Origin: an uncultured Clostridia bacterium
Lineage (GTDB): Bacteria > Bacillota > Clostridia > UBA1381
Assembly: GCA_944391255.1 (NCBI GenBank)
Contig: CALXSW010000035.1
Location: 1 to 26,163, forward strand
Reading direction: 5' to 3'
Length of the DNA: 26,163 nucleotides
Shown: positions 1 to 8,383 of the stretch, piece by piece
How the letters are laid out: the number at the start of each line of letters is the position of its first letter
Numbering within the stretch: position 1 is the first letter of the stretch
The notes under the pieces: model-generated
Told to the model about the DNA's origin: nothing
The model's input: only the letters and a program-made list of their open reading frames with translations
The model's database searches: none
Program-made: the position numbers and the translations under genes

Positions 1-327
1 GAGGACGGAAAAGATGTTTTGCTTGAGATAGAGCCGCAGGGCGCGCTGAATGTAAAAAAGCTTATGCCGGAGGCTGTTCTCATATTCGTTATACCGCCGT
101 CTATGCAGGTGCTTAAAGAAAGACTTGTAACGCGCGGCAGAGAAACTGATGAGGAGATAATCGAGCGACTTAACGCCGCAAGATGGGAGCTTTCTCAGGC
201 GGACAAATATGCCGTGAATATCGTTAACAACGATCTTGATGATTGTGTGGATGAGGTTATAGCGTACTTCAATAAGAAGCGCGAAGAAAAGAAAATGATA
301 GAAAATTTAATTAAGGAAGAGGTATGA
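1..327 (+). CDS. gmk: Guanylate kinase, 3' part (5' end outside window)
   Basis: Guanylate kinase phosphorylates GMP to GDP with ATP in the cytosol. The reading frame is open from base 1, and about 108 codons remain of a protein usually near 200 residues, so the P-loop and GMP-binding half lie upstream. What is visible is the family's central and C-terminal part: the strand VLLEIEPQGALNVKKLMPEA, then IFVIPPS, the LID-region arginines in ERLVTRGRETDEEI, ERLNAARWEL and the terminal NNDLDDCVDEV that corresponds to the usual (V)NDdle segment. A TTG at base 19 is an internal Leu codon, not a start. The stop is four bases before rpoZ, the usual Firmicutes arrangement. Identification is secure. Confidence 0.95.
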   Translation, partial: EDGKDVLLEIEPQGALNVKKLMPEAVLIFVIPPSMQVLKERLVTRGRETDEEIIERLNAARWELSQADKYAVNIVNNDLDDCVDEVIAYFNKKREEKKMIENLIKEEV

Positions 328-331
328 TATT

Positions 332-706
332 ATGATGGTAAAACCTGGAATAACAGAACTTGACAGATGCGTGGACAGCAGATACACTCTTGTGTCTGTA
401 GTTGCAAAAAGAGCGAGAATGATAGGCGCTGAAAGAAACGAGTCTGACGCTCCATATGATGAAACGCTTGAAAAGCCTGTAACTCAGGCTGTAAACGAGC
501 TTTCACAGGGTGTTGTGGGATACGTGAGAAGCGAAGCGATACAGAAGGCGCGCGAGTACGAGGAGGAAAAAATGGAGGCTTTGTCACTGTTTAACGAGGC
601 AAAGGCTAATTCTACAGAAGATGAAACAGCTCATGAGGAGATTTCAGAGACTGCAGAAACAGCAGTCGAGGCTGATGAACAGGTGAGTGACGATACTGAA
701 TTCTGA
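332..706 (+). CDS. rpoZ: DNA-directed RNA polymerase omega subunit with acidic tail
   Basis: Omega helps assembly and stability of RNA polymerase by clamping the beta' subunit. The first 55 or so residues carry the family signature: a short N-terminus, then DSRYTLVSVVAKRARMIGA, and a helix AVNELSQGVVGYV. The protein is 124 residues, longer than the roughly 60-90 typical of Firmicutes; the extra part, from about residue 72, is a Glu/Asp/Ala/Thr-rich and probably disordered tail. Two adjacent ATG codons (332 and 335) could start it; an AGGAAGAGG site at 314-322 precedes both. It sits directly after gmk, as in Bacillus, and its TGA overlaps the ATG of priA by one base. Confidence 0.9.
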   Translation: MMVKPGITELDRCVDSRYTLVSVVAKRARMIGAERNESDAPYDETLEKPVTQAVNELSQGVVGYVRSEAIQKAREYEEEKMEALSLFNEAKANSTEDETAHEEISETAETAVEADEQVSDDTEF

Positions 707-3144
707 TGTATGCTGAAATAATAGTTGATCAGCCATCGAGGGCAGTAGACAGGGTATTCGATTATATGATCCCGGAACCGCTTGACGGAATTGTGACTGT
801 AGGCTCAAGAGTCATAGTTCCGTTTTCGGGCGGCAACGTCGAAAAAGAAGGTTTTGTGATGCGCATAAAAAATGAAACGCAGGCAAAACGAGGGATCAAA
901 AGCATAATAAAGCTGTCATCTGAGGATACGGCTTTTAAGCCGGACATGGTAGAGCTTATAGAATATATGCACAGCAGATATCTATGCACATATCTTGAGC
1001 TTATACACATGATAATACCGTCAGGCACGGCGGTAAAAACGATCCCATGGATAACGCTTAAAAATAAAGAAAATATAAAACGTCACAGTGACACGGTAGA
1101 TAGAGTGATCACACTTCTTGAAGAGAATGGCGGAGGTATGGAGCTTATATCGCTGCAGTCATATTTTGAAAAGGATATAAGCTCTGTAATAAAAACGCTT
1201 GAAAAAAACGGAGTCACAGAACGTGAATTTGGTTATAAAAATAATGTAAAAGCAAAAACTATAAGATGTATAAGATTGTGTGTTGATGACGATAAAGCGG
1301 AACAGTTCATATCTGAAACACGCTCAAAAATACAGTCACGAATGACACGGATACTTATGCAAAATGAGTTTATAGCTGTTTCGGATCTTGTCAGATTTTC
1401 TATAGGGAATTACGGAGCTGTTTCCCAGCTGGTGCGATATGGTATAGCTCAATGCTTTGATCTCAGACTTGAGAGAAGTGTTTTTTCAAATAGCGGGCAG
1501 AAACGGACAAGTTTTTTCAGTCCAACTCCCGAACAGGAAAAAGCGATAAATATTTTAAATTCGGCAATAGAAAAAAATGAAAACCGGTGCTTTTTACTGC
1601 ACGGTGTTACAGGAAGCGGAAAAACGGAAGTTTTTCTTAACGCGATAAGATCTGTACTCGAAGCCGGTAAAACGGCGCTCATGCTTGTGCCGGAGATATC
1701 TTTGACACCGCAGATGGTCGAAAGATTTGCGCAGCGATTTGGGAACAGGATCGCGATACTTCACAGCGGCCTGTCTCTCGGCGAGCGCTATGATGAATGG
1801 ACAAGAATAAAAAACGGATATGCGGATATAGTTATAGGCGCGCGCAGCGCTCTATTTGCTCCGCTTGATAATATAGGCGTGATAATAATAGATGAAGAGC
1901 ATTCGGACACATATAAATCAGAAATGAACCCCAAATATCACGCCCGAGAAACGGCTCTTTACCGCGCAAAACTGCATAATGCCATAACGATTTTAGCGTC
2001 GGCTACTCCGTCAATAGAGAGCTATACTAAAGCGCTTTCCGGAGAATACACGCTTATTGAGATGACAAAGAGATACAATAAGAATAAGATGCCTGACATA
2101 GAGATAGTCGATATGCGCGAGGAGCTGACAAACGGCAACACGTCAGTTTTTTCTAAAGCAATGTATGAAGCGGTTTATGACAATCTGCAAAAAGGGAATC
2201 AGACTATACTATTTATGAACAGAAGGGGTTATTCGACATTCGTATCATGCAGGAAATGCGGATTTGTTCCAATGTGTCCGAACTGTAATATTTCACTTAC
2301 ATATCACAGATACGACAATTCACTAAAATGTCATTACTGCGGTCATAAGCAGCCTAATTATACGGTGTGCCCCGCGTGCCGGAGCAAATACATAAGATAT
2401 TTCGGCGGCGGAACTCAGAAAATAGAGGAAGAGGTAAAAAGACTTTTTCCGAACGCGTCTACGATACGGCTTGACGCCGATGTGACAGGAAGAAAGAATG
2501 CTCATAAAAAAATACTTGATAAATTTGAAAAAGAGCATATAGATATACTTATAGGCACACAAATGGTTGCGAAAGGTCTTGATTTCCCGGAAGTGACGCT
2601 TGTAGGCGTAATGACAGCCGACACTATGCTGCACAATAATGATTTCAGAAGCGCCGAGAGAACATTTGATACTCTTGAGCAGGTGGTCGGAAGAGCGGGC
2701 AGGGGTGAAACGGCCGGGCGCGCTGTAATTCAGACATACGATCCTGATAATTTTGCGATCGCGCTTGTGAAAACGCATAATTACAGAGATTTTTACCAAA
2801 AGACGCTCCGTGAGCGAAAGGTCATGTGGTATCCGCCATTCTGTGAAATGGTTTGTATCATGATAAGTGATACTAATGAAAATAAGACAAAAAGAGCCGC
2901 TATGGAATTTAAAACGGCTTTTGGCGATATAAATAAAATAGCTCAGAAAATAGCGATACTGGGGCCGATCCCCTCAGGTATATCGCGTATAAAAAATAAA
3001 TACAGATGGCAGATACTTATAAAGTGCGATAATGCCGATCTCCTTAACGAAAGGCTTATAGCAGCTGAAAAACATATAAGATCAAACAAAGAATTTGAGA
3101 GTGTTGTTATATCTCTCGATAAAAATCCATCTGTCATATATTGA
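706..3144 (+). CDS. priA: Primosomal replication restart helicase PriA
   Basis: PriA is a superfamily 2 3'-to-5' helicase that recognises stalled forks and reloads the replicative helicase. At 812 residues it is close to the Bacillus protein (about 805). The N-terminal DNA-binding region comes first. The helicase core follows with Walker A GVTGSGKT at residues 300-307, motif II DEEH at 396-399, ASATPS near 431-436, and motif VI QVVGRAGRG ending at 667. Eight cysteines (515, 518, 524, 527, 542, 545, 555, 558) form the paired zinc-binding insertion typical of PriA. Its start codon shares one base with the rpoZ stop (TGATG), implying translational coupling. coaBC, which lies just before priA in B. 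subtilis, is missing here. Confidence 0.97.
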   Translation: MYAEIIVDQPSRAVDRVFDYMIPEPLDGIVTVGSRVIVPFSGGNVEKEGFVMRIKNETQAKRGIKSIIKLSSEDTAFKPDMVELIEYMHSRYLCTYLELIHMIIPSGTAVKTIPWITLKNKENIKRHSDTVDRVITLLEENGGGMELISLQSYFEKDISSVIKTLEKNGVTEREFGYKNNVKAKTIRCIRLCVDDDKAEQFISETRSKIQSRMTRILMQNEFIAVSDLVRFSIGNYGAVSQLVRYGIAQCFDLRLERSVFSNSGQKRTSFFSPTPEQEKAINILNSAIEKNENRCFLLHGVTGSGKTEVFLNAIRSVLEAGKTALMLVPEISLTPQMVERFAQRFGNRIAILHSGLSLGERYDEWTRIKNGYADIVIGARSALFAPLDNIGVIIIDEEHSDTYKSEMNPKYHARETALYRAKLHNAITILASATPSIESYTKALSGEYTLIEMTKRYNKNKMPDIEIVDMREELTNGNTSVFSKAMYEAVYDNLQKGNQTILFMNRRGYSTFVSCRKCGFVPMCPNCNISLTYHRYDNSLKCHYCGHKQPNYTVCPACRSKYIRYFGGGTQKIEEEVKRLFPNASTIRLDADVTGRKNAHKKILDKFEKEHIDILIGTQMVAKGLDFPEVTLVGVMTADTMLHNNDFRSAERTFDTLEQVVGRAGRGETAGRAVIQTYDPDNFAIALVKTHNYRDFYQKTLRERKVMWYPPFCEMVCIMISDTNENKTKRAAMEFKTAFGDINKIAQKIAILGPIPSGISRIKNKYRWQILIKCDNADLLNERLIAAEKHIRSNKEFESVVISLDKNPSVIY

Positions 3145-3156
3145 GGAGGAAAGGAT

Positions 3157-3609
3157 ATGGCAATACGTCAGATCAGAATGCGTGATGATGAGGCGCTTTA
3201 CAAAAAATGCAAGACAGTTGTTAAATTTGATGAGAAGCTGGGCATATTGCTTGACGATATGTATGAAACGATGCAGAAAGCTGACGGCGTAGGACTTGCG
3301 GCGCCGCAGGTCGGTATTTTAAAGCGCGCTGTCGTTATAGATGTTGGCATGGGCAAGATAGAAATGATAAATCCTGAGATAATCGAAACGAGCGGCGAGC
3401 AGACAGGAAACGAAGGCTGCCTTAGTTTCCCCGGCCTTTACGGAGAGGTTACTCGCCCAAATTATGTTAAGGCGCAGGCTCAGGACAGAAACGGCAAAAA
3501 ATTCATTATAGAGGGTGAGGAGCTTCTGGCGAGAGCGATATGCCATGAATGCGATCATCTTGACGGAGTATGCTTTACAAGCCACGTTACAAAATATCTG
3601 GATGAATAA
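3157..3609 (+). CDS. def: Peptide deformylase
   Basis: Removes the N-formyl group from nascent proteins, a metal-dependent (normally Fe2+) cytosolic enzyme acting at the ribosome exit. All three family motifs are intact: GVGLAAPQVG (residues 44-53), EGCLS (86-90, metal ligand Cys88) and HECDH (130-134, metal ligands His130 and His134 with catalytic Glu131). The length of 150 residues fits the short Gram-positive class. A strong GAGGAGGAAAGG ribosome site lies a few bases before the ATG. It is followed by fmt, which adds the formyl group that Def later removes; the two are coupled in most bacteria. Confidence 0.97.
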   Translation: MAIRQIRMRDDEALYKKCKTVVKFDEKLGILLDDMYETMQKADGVGLAAPQVGILKRAVVIDVGMGKIEMINPEIIETSGEQTGNEGCLSFPGLYGEVTRPNYVKAQAQDRNGKKFIIEGEELLARAICHECDHLDGVCFTSHVTKYLDE

Positions 3610-3621
3610 TAAGGTGATCAT

Positions 3622-4551
3622 ATGAAAATATTATTTATGGGAACTCCTGATTTTGCGGCTGTCGTGCTTGACAGACTTGCGAGATCGGAGCATGAGATTG
3701 TCGGCGCGGTTTCTCAGCCTGACAAACCTAAGGGACGAGGTCATAAGCTTGTTCCTACAGACGTGAAATTGAAGGCGCAAGAATACAATATTCCTGTATA
3801 TCAGCCTGAAACGCTTAAGAATAACGCTATGCTGGGACTTTTGCAGGAGCTTGATCCGGAAATGATAGTTGTCGCGGCATATGGAAAAATACTGCCGGAA
3901 TATGTGATAAATTATCCGAAATATGGCTGTTTCAATGTTCATCCGTCTTTGCTGCCAAAATACAGAGGAGCGGCTCCGATACAGTGGGCGGTTCTCAACG
4001 GAGATGAGAAGACGGGAATAGCCATAATGAAGATGGACAAAGGTCTTGACACAGGCGATATAGTTCTTATGGAAGAACGAGAGATAGGCGAATATGAAAC
4101 ATCGGGCGAGCTTTTTGACAGACTGGCTGTTGATAACAGCGAGCTTCTCATAAAGGCGATAGCTATGGTTGAAAACGGTACTGCTACCTATATAAAACAG
4201 GACGATTCAAAGCACACATACGCGCCTATGTATGATAAAAGTATATCGCCTATAGACTGGAACAGGACAAATGCTGAGATCTCAAAGCATATCTGCGGCT
4301 TAAACCCGTATCCGCTTGCGACGACAACGTACGAGGGTGTTACGCTCAAGGTGGCTGACGCGATAAAAACTGACGGTGAGGGCAAACCGGGCGAGATATT
4401 ATCGCTTGATAAAGGGAAAGGGCTTAAAGTAGCCTGCGGAAAAGGAGCTTTGTATCTGAAAAATGTTCAGTTTGCCGGCTCAAAGAGAATGAATGTTGAA
4501 GATTATGCGCGCGGTCATGAATTAAAGATCGGCGTTATACTCGGCAAATAA
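3622..4551 (+). CDS. fmt: Methionyl-tRNA formyltransferase
   Basis: Transfers a formyl group from 10-formyltetrahydrofolate to Met-tRNA(fMet) for initiation. The N-terminal catalytic Rossmann domain shows MGTPDFA, QPDKPKGRG and SLLPKYRGAAPIQWA. The catalytic triad corresponds to Asn105, His107 and Asp143, the last in KGLDTGD. After residue 205 comes the C-terminal OB-like domain that holds the tRNA (GLNPYPLA, then GEGKPGEIL and GALYLKNVQ). At 309 residues the length is standard. It lies 12 bases after def with an AAGGTGAT ribosome site. Confidence 0.97.
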   Translation: MKILFMGTPDFAAVVLDRLARSEHEIVGAVSQPDKPKGRGHKLVPTDVKLKAQEYNIPVYQPETLKNNAMLGLLQELDPEMIVVAAYGKILPEYVINYPKYGCFNVHPSLLPKYRGAAPIQWAVLNGDEKTGIAIMKMDKGLDTGDIVLMEEREIGEYETSGELFDRLAVDNSELLIKAIAMVENGTATYIKQDDSKHTYAPMYDKSISPIDWNRTNAEISKHICGLNPYPLATTTYEGVTLKVADAIKTDGEGKPGEILSLDKGKGLKVACGKGALYLKNVQFAGSKRMNVEDYARGHELKIGVILGK

Positions 4552-4565
4552 AAGGGGAGATATTT

Positions 4566-5321
4566 ATGTTGAATGTATTGGCGGCATCTGCTGATTACGG
4601 ATATATGGGTTATGGCATGGGAAGTATGTATTATCTTATGTCACCGGGATATATTTTTGTAATAATAGGTCTTGTAATAACATTATTAGCTTCGGCGAAT
4701 GTAAAGGCAACCTTTTCAAAGTATGATAAAGTGAGGTCTGCAAGGGGAATAACAGGCGCGGAGGCGGCAAGACGTATACTTGACGCAAACGGATTATACA
4801 AGATCAGGATAGAACGCGTTTCGGGAAAGCTTTCAGATCATTTCAGTCCGCGCGAAAATGTTATAAGACTGTCCGATTCAACATATAATTCTACATCTAT
4901 AGCCGCTATAGGAGTTGCGGCTCATGAATGCGGTCATGCTGTTCAGCACCAAGTGGGATATGTGCCTATAAAGGTCAGAAACAGTCTTGTAACTCCTGTC
5001 AATATATGCAACACGCTTTCTCTGCCTGTTATAATAATAGGTCTTATATTGGGATATTCAAATCTTGCAATGGTAGGCGTTATACTTTTCAGCGCGGTTC
5101 TTTTGTTCCAGTTAGTCACACTCCCAACGGAAACGAACGCGAGCAAAAGAGCGATGCAGACGCTTGAAAGCATGATGATACTTGAGGGAAGCGAGCTTAC
5201 GGGAGCGAGAAAGGTGCTTACTGCGGCTGCCATGACTTATTTTGCATCAGCGGCTTCAACAGCGCTCCAGCTTTTAAGATTGTATCTTATTGTAGCGGGC
5301 AATAACAGACGAAGAGATTAA
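4566..5321 (+). CDS. Membrane zinc metallopeptidase, YugP family
   Basis: A 251-residue member of the neutral zinc metallopeptidase family of YugP (Zn_peptidase_2). The zinc and catalytic motif is HECGH at residues 120-124, preceded by the family-typical stretch KVRSARGITGAEAARRILD and FSPRENVIRLSDSTYNSTSIAAIG. Hydrophobic segments near residues 27-45 and 150-186, and a weaker one near the C-terminus, indicate an integral membrane protein with its active site near the membrane. The substrate of this family is not established, so no specific function is given. The gene sits between fmt and rsmB, a position seen in other clostridia. The Cys inside the HExxH (HECGH) varies from the more common Val/Phe and should not affect zinc binding. 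Confidence 0.88.
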   Translation: MLNVLAASADYGYMGYGMGSMYYLMSPGYIFVIIGLVITLLASANVKATFSKYDKVRSARGITGAEAARRILDANGLYKIRIERVSGKLSDHFSPRENVIRLSDSTYNSTSIAAIGVAAHECGHAVQHQVGYVPIKVRNSLVTPVNICNTLSLPVIIIGLILGYSNLAMVGVILFSAVLLFQLVTLPTETNASKRAMQTLESMMILEGSELTGARKVLTAAAMTYFASAASTALQLLRLYLIVAGNNRRRD

Positions 5322-5337
5322 GGAGAGTAGAGATATC

Positions 5338-6606
5338 TTGAATGTCAGAGAAACAGCTTTAAAAACACTCTATGAGATATTTTATAATGGAGCATACTCA
5401 AATCTTGCTCTTAAAGAGGCTATGAAAAATAATGCGGCTATGTCACCTCAGGATAAAAGGCTTTTGACTAATCTTGTATACGGAGTTGTGTCGCGCAGCT
5501 TTACGCTTGAATATATCATAAGTCAGTATTCAAGAGTTAAGCCTAAGAAAATCGCCAAATATGTAATGATAATACTTAAGCTCGGAATATATCAGCTTGT
5601 TTATACTGATAAGATCCCGCAGAGCGCGGCTGTCAATGAAAGCGTAAAGCTTGCTAAGAAATTTGGGAGAAACGGCAGCGACAAATTTGTAAACGGCGTT
5701 CTGCGCTCATTTTGCCGTGATAATTGCGAGATAGAATATCCAAAGGATAAAAAAGAATATCTTGCGGTCAGATATTCCTACAGCGATGAGATGACAGAAC
5801 TTTTTATAAAGCATTTCGGATATGAAAACGCTGAAAAGCTTATGAGCTCGCTGAACTCGCCTCCGCCGCTTATGATAAGGGTAAATATTCTTAAAACTAA
5901 TATTGAAGATCTTGAAAAGGAGTTTGAACGATCAGGCATAAAATATGAGCGTGTCGCTCCTACAATGCTAAGCGTTCATGGTCTTGATGTGGGAGCATCG
6001 GAGCTTTATAAGAATGGCTCGTTCAGCGTTCAGGATTTTGGAGCGTACAGCGCTTCTCTATCACTCGAGCCTAAAAGCGGTGAAACGATAATTGATATGT
6101 GCGCAGCTCCTGGCGGAAAATCTACGCATATAGCGGAGCTTATGGGCGATAAGGGTAAGATCATAGCCTTTGATATACATGATCATAAGATAAAGCTTAT
6201 TGAGAGCGCGGCAGAAAGATTGGGAATCAGCTCGATAAAGGCGGTTTTGCATGATTCTACAGCAGTCATTGAGGAGCTGCGCGGGTGCGCTGACAGAGTG
6301 CTTTGCGATGTGCCATGCTCCGGCTGGGGAATAATCCGCCGAAAGCCGGATATAAAGCTGTCAAAAAATGATGTGTCGGCTCTTCCGGAGCTTCAGCTTG
6401 AAATACTGAGAAACGGAGCTCAATATCTCAAAGACGGCGGAACTCTTGTGTATTCGACATGCACCATTGATCCTGATGAGAACGATGGAGTTATATCGCA
6501 GTTTTTGAATGAAAATAATAATTTTGAAAAGGTATATGAAAAGACATATTATCCGTACATAGATAATTCTGACGGATTTTATATATGCAAATTAAAAAAG
6601 ATATGA
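5338..6606 (+). CDS. rsmB: 16S rRNA (cytosine-967-C5)-methyltransferase RsmB
   Basis: Methylates C967 of 16S rRNA using S-adenosylmethionine. The N-terminal NusB-like RNA-binding domain (residues about 1-135, with NVRETALKTLYEI and KIPQSAAVNESVKLAKKFG) is followed by the SAM-dependent fold: DMCAAPGGK at 253-261, DVPCSG at 324-329 with Cys327 (release cysteine), and YSTCT with nucleophile Cys375. The 422-residue length is normal. The start is a TTG 12 bases after an AAGGAG site; the nearby ATG at 5342 is out of frame. Its stop overlaps a candidate rlmN start as ATGA. Confidence 0.96.
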   Translation: MNVRETALKTLYEIFYNGAYSNLALKEAMKNNAAMSPQDKRLLTNLVYGVVSRSFTLEYIISQYSRVKPKKIAKYVMIILKLGIYQLVYTDKIPQSAAVNESVKLAKKFGRNGSDKFVNGVLRSFCRDNCEIEYPKDKKEYLAVRYSYSDEMTELFIKHFGYENAEKLMSSLNSPPPLMIRVNILKTNIEDLEKEFERSGIKYERVAPTMLSVHGLDVGASELYKNGSFSVQDFGAYSASLSLEPKSGETIIDMCAAPGGKSTHIAELMGDKGKIIAFDIHDHKIKLIESAAERLGISSIKAVLHDSTAVIEELRGCADRVLCDVPCSGWGIIRRKPDIKLSKNDVSALPELQLEILRNGAQYLKDGGTLVYSTCTIDPDENDGVISQFLNENNNFEKVYEKTYYPYIDNSDGFYICKLKKI

Positions 6607-7637
6607 TAGATTTAAAGGATTTTAGCTATAAGGAACTTGAAGATTTTCTCGTTGATATGGGCGAGAAAAAATTCCGCGCAGCACAGATATTCAAATGGCT
6701 GCATTTGGGAGTAACAGATTACGATGAGATGACAGATCTCTCAAAAGCGCTGCGTGAAAAACTCAGACAGATAAGCTATGTTTCTGTTTTAGAAATAGAA
6801 CAGAAATTTGTTTCAAAGCTTGACGGAACGGTCAAATATCTGTTCAGACTTCCTGATGGGAACTGTATTGAAAGCGTAGTGATGAGGTATCACCATGGAC
6901 TTACTATATGTATTTCATCACAGATCGGATGCAGAATGGGATGCCGTTTCTGCGCGTCAACTATAGGCGGCTTATACCGCTCGCTGACAGCCGGCGAGAT
7001 ACTTAATCAGGTGATATTCGCTGAAAAGGATATGGGTGAAAGAATATCAAACATAGTTCTTATGGGTATAGGCGAGCCTCTTGACAATTATGACAATGTT
7101 TTGAAATTTATTCATAATGTCAACAATGAAAAAGGAAAAAACATAGGCTTAAGACATATCACACTTTCAACATGCGGAGTTGTGCCGGGGATATATAAGC
7201 TTGCAGATGAAAATCTGCCGATTACTCTTACTATCTCACTGCACGCGCCTAATGATACGATACGTGACAGTATTATGCCTGTAAATCATAAATATAAGAT
7301 CGCTGAGCTTATAGAGGCATGTAAATATTATACTGATAAGACAAACAGACGTCTTAGCTTTGAATATTCGCTCATTCACGGAGTGAACGACAGTATAAAA
7401 AATGCCGATGAGCTGGCAAGATTAGTGAAACCTTTGAGAGCCCATGTAAACCTTATTCCAGTTAATAAGGTTGAAGAACGCGACTTCAAAAAGGGATCGA
7501 GAGAAGAGATAAACGCTTTTCTTGAAAGACTTACGGAGCGCGGCGTAAACGCGACAATAAGACGTGAGCTGGGTTCTGATATTTCCGCTTCATGCGGACA
7601 GCTTAGAAAGAAGGCAAGGGAAATAACCGAAGAATAA
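6603..7637 (+). CDS. rlmN: Dual-specificity 23S rRNA A2503 / tRNA A37 C2-methyltransferase RlmN
   Basis: A radical-SAM enzyme that adds a C2 methyl to adenosine 2503 of 23S rRNA and, in well-studied members, adenosine 37 of some tRNAs. Counting from the ATG at 6603, the iron-sulfur cluster cysteines are Cys110, Cys114 and Cys117 (GCRMGCRFC). Cys103 (ICISSQ) and Cys331 (SASCGQL) match the two mechanistic cysteines. MGIGEPLDNYDN is the GGEP-like SAM-binding motif. I chose 6603 because its ATG overlaps the rsmB stop (ATGA), typical of coupling. An in-frame ATG at 6585 would add six residues and neither start has a clear ribosome site. Confidence 0.95.
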   Translation: MIDLKDFSYKELEDFLVDMGEKKFRAAQIFKWLHLGVTDYDEMTDLSKALREKLRQISYVSVLEIEQKFVSKLDGTVKYLFRLPDGNCIESVVMRYHHGLTICISSQIGCRMGCRFCASTIGGLYRSLTAGEILNQVIFAEKDMGERISNIVLMGIGEPLDNYDNVLKFIHNVNNEKGKNIGLRHITLSTCGVVPGIYKLADENLPITLTISLHAPNDTIRDSIMPVNHKYKIAELIEACKYYTDKTNRRLSFEYSLIHGVNDSIKNADELARLVKPLRAHVNLIPVNKVEERDFKKGSREEINAFLERLTERGVNATIRRELGSDISASCGQLRKKAREITEE

Positions 7638-7654
7638 CAAAAAGGAGTGTAGTC

Positions 7655-8383
7655 ATGAAATTCGGCACGATGACCGATGTAGGCAGAATTCGCAAGATCA
7701 ATGAAGATACATATAAAGTGTTCGCCGGCGATTATTTTTCATATGGAATAGTAGCGGACGGTATGGGCGGACATCTTGCGGGTGAAGTTGCAAGCGAGAT
7801 GTCGGTAAATAAGATCTCAGAATACATCAATGAGCATATGAGTGTGGAGCTTGACAAGTTTCAGGTAAAGGAGGTACTGCGCCGCGCTTTTCTATATGCA
7901 AACAAGGAGATTTATGAATATTCCTGCAATACGGAAAGCGTTATGGGTATGGGTACGACATCAACGCTGTGTATGATATATGACGGTAATATCATATACG
8001 CGCATGTTGGAGATTCGAGAGCGTATACGTTGGGCAGTTCACCTGAACAGATAACGAGAGATCATTCATTTGTACAGGAGCTTGTAAAGCTCGGTCAGAT
8101 AACTCCGGAAGAGGCAAAGCACCACCCGCGCAGAAATTATATAACGCGGGCTATGGGTGTTGAAAGCGAAGTTAAGGTAGATACGGGAATAAAGCCGTAT
8201 AATGGGGAAAGGATACTGCTTTGCTCTGACGGATTGTTCAATGATCTTGAGGATTCAGAGCTGTTTGAAACAGCTAAAAATGGTGATCTTCAGGATTGTG
8301 CTGAAAGATTGGTGAAACTTGCAAATGAAAAAGGCGGAAGTGACAATATAACCGCGGTGTTGATGGAAGGGAGCAATGACTGA
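7655..8383 (+). CDS. prpC: PP2C-type Ser/Thr protein phosphatase (PrpC/Stp)
   Basis: A metal-dependent PP2C phosphatase that reverses phosphorylation by the neighbouring PrkC kinase. Metal-binding aspartates are visible in NEDTY (Asp18), VADGMGGH (Asp35), CSDGLF (Asp192) and GGSDNITAV (Asp230). The remaining conserved blocks are also present: MGTTSTLCM, AHVGDSRAY and TRDHSFVQELVKLGQIT. At 242 residues it is a minimal catalytic domain with no membrane segment, hence cytosolic. Its stop shares one base with the prkC start (TGATG). The same pair occurs at this place in B. subtilis, supporting a kinase/phosphatase unit. Confidence 0.96.
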   Translation: MKFGTMTDVGRIRKINEDTYKVFAGDYFSYGIVADGMGGHLAGEVASEMSVNKISEYINEHMSVELDKFQVKEVLRRAFLYANKEIYEYSCNTESVMGMGTTSTLCMIYDGNIIYAHVGDSRAYTLGSSPEQITRDHSFVQELVKLGQITPEEAKHHPRRNYITRAMGVESEVKVDTGIKPYNGERILLCSDGLFNDLEDSELFETAKNGDLQDCAERLVKLANEKGGSDNITAVLMEGSND

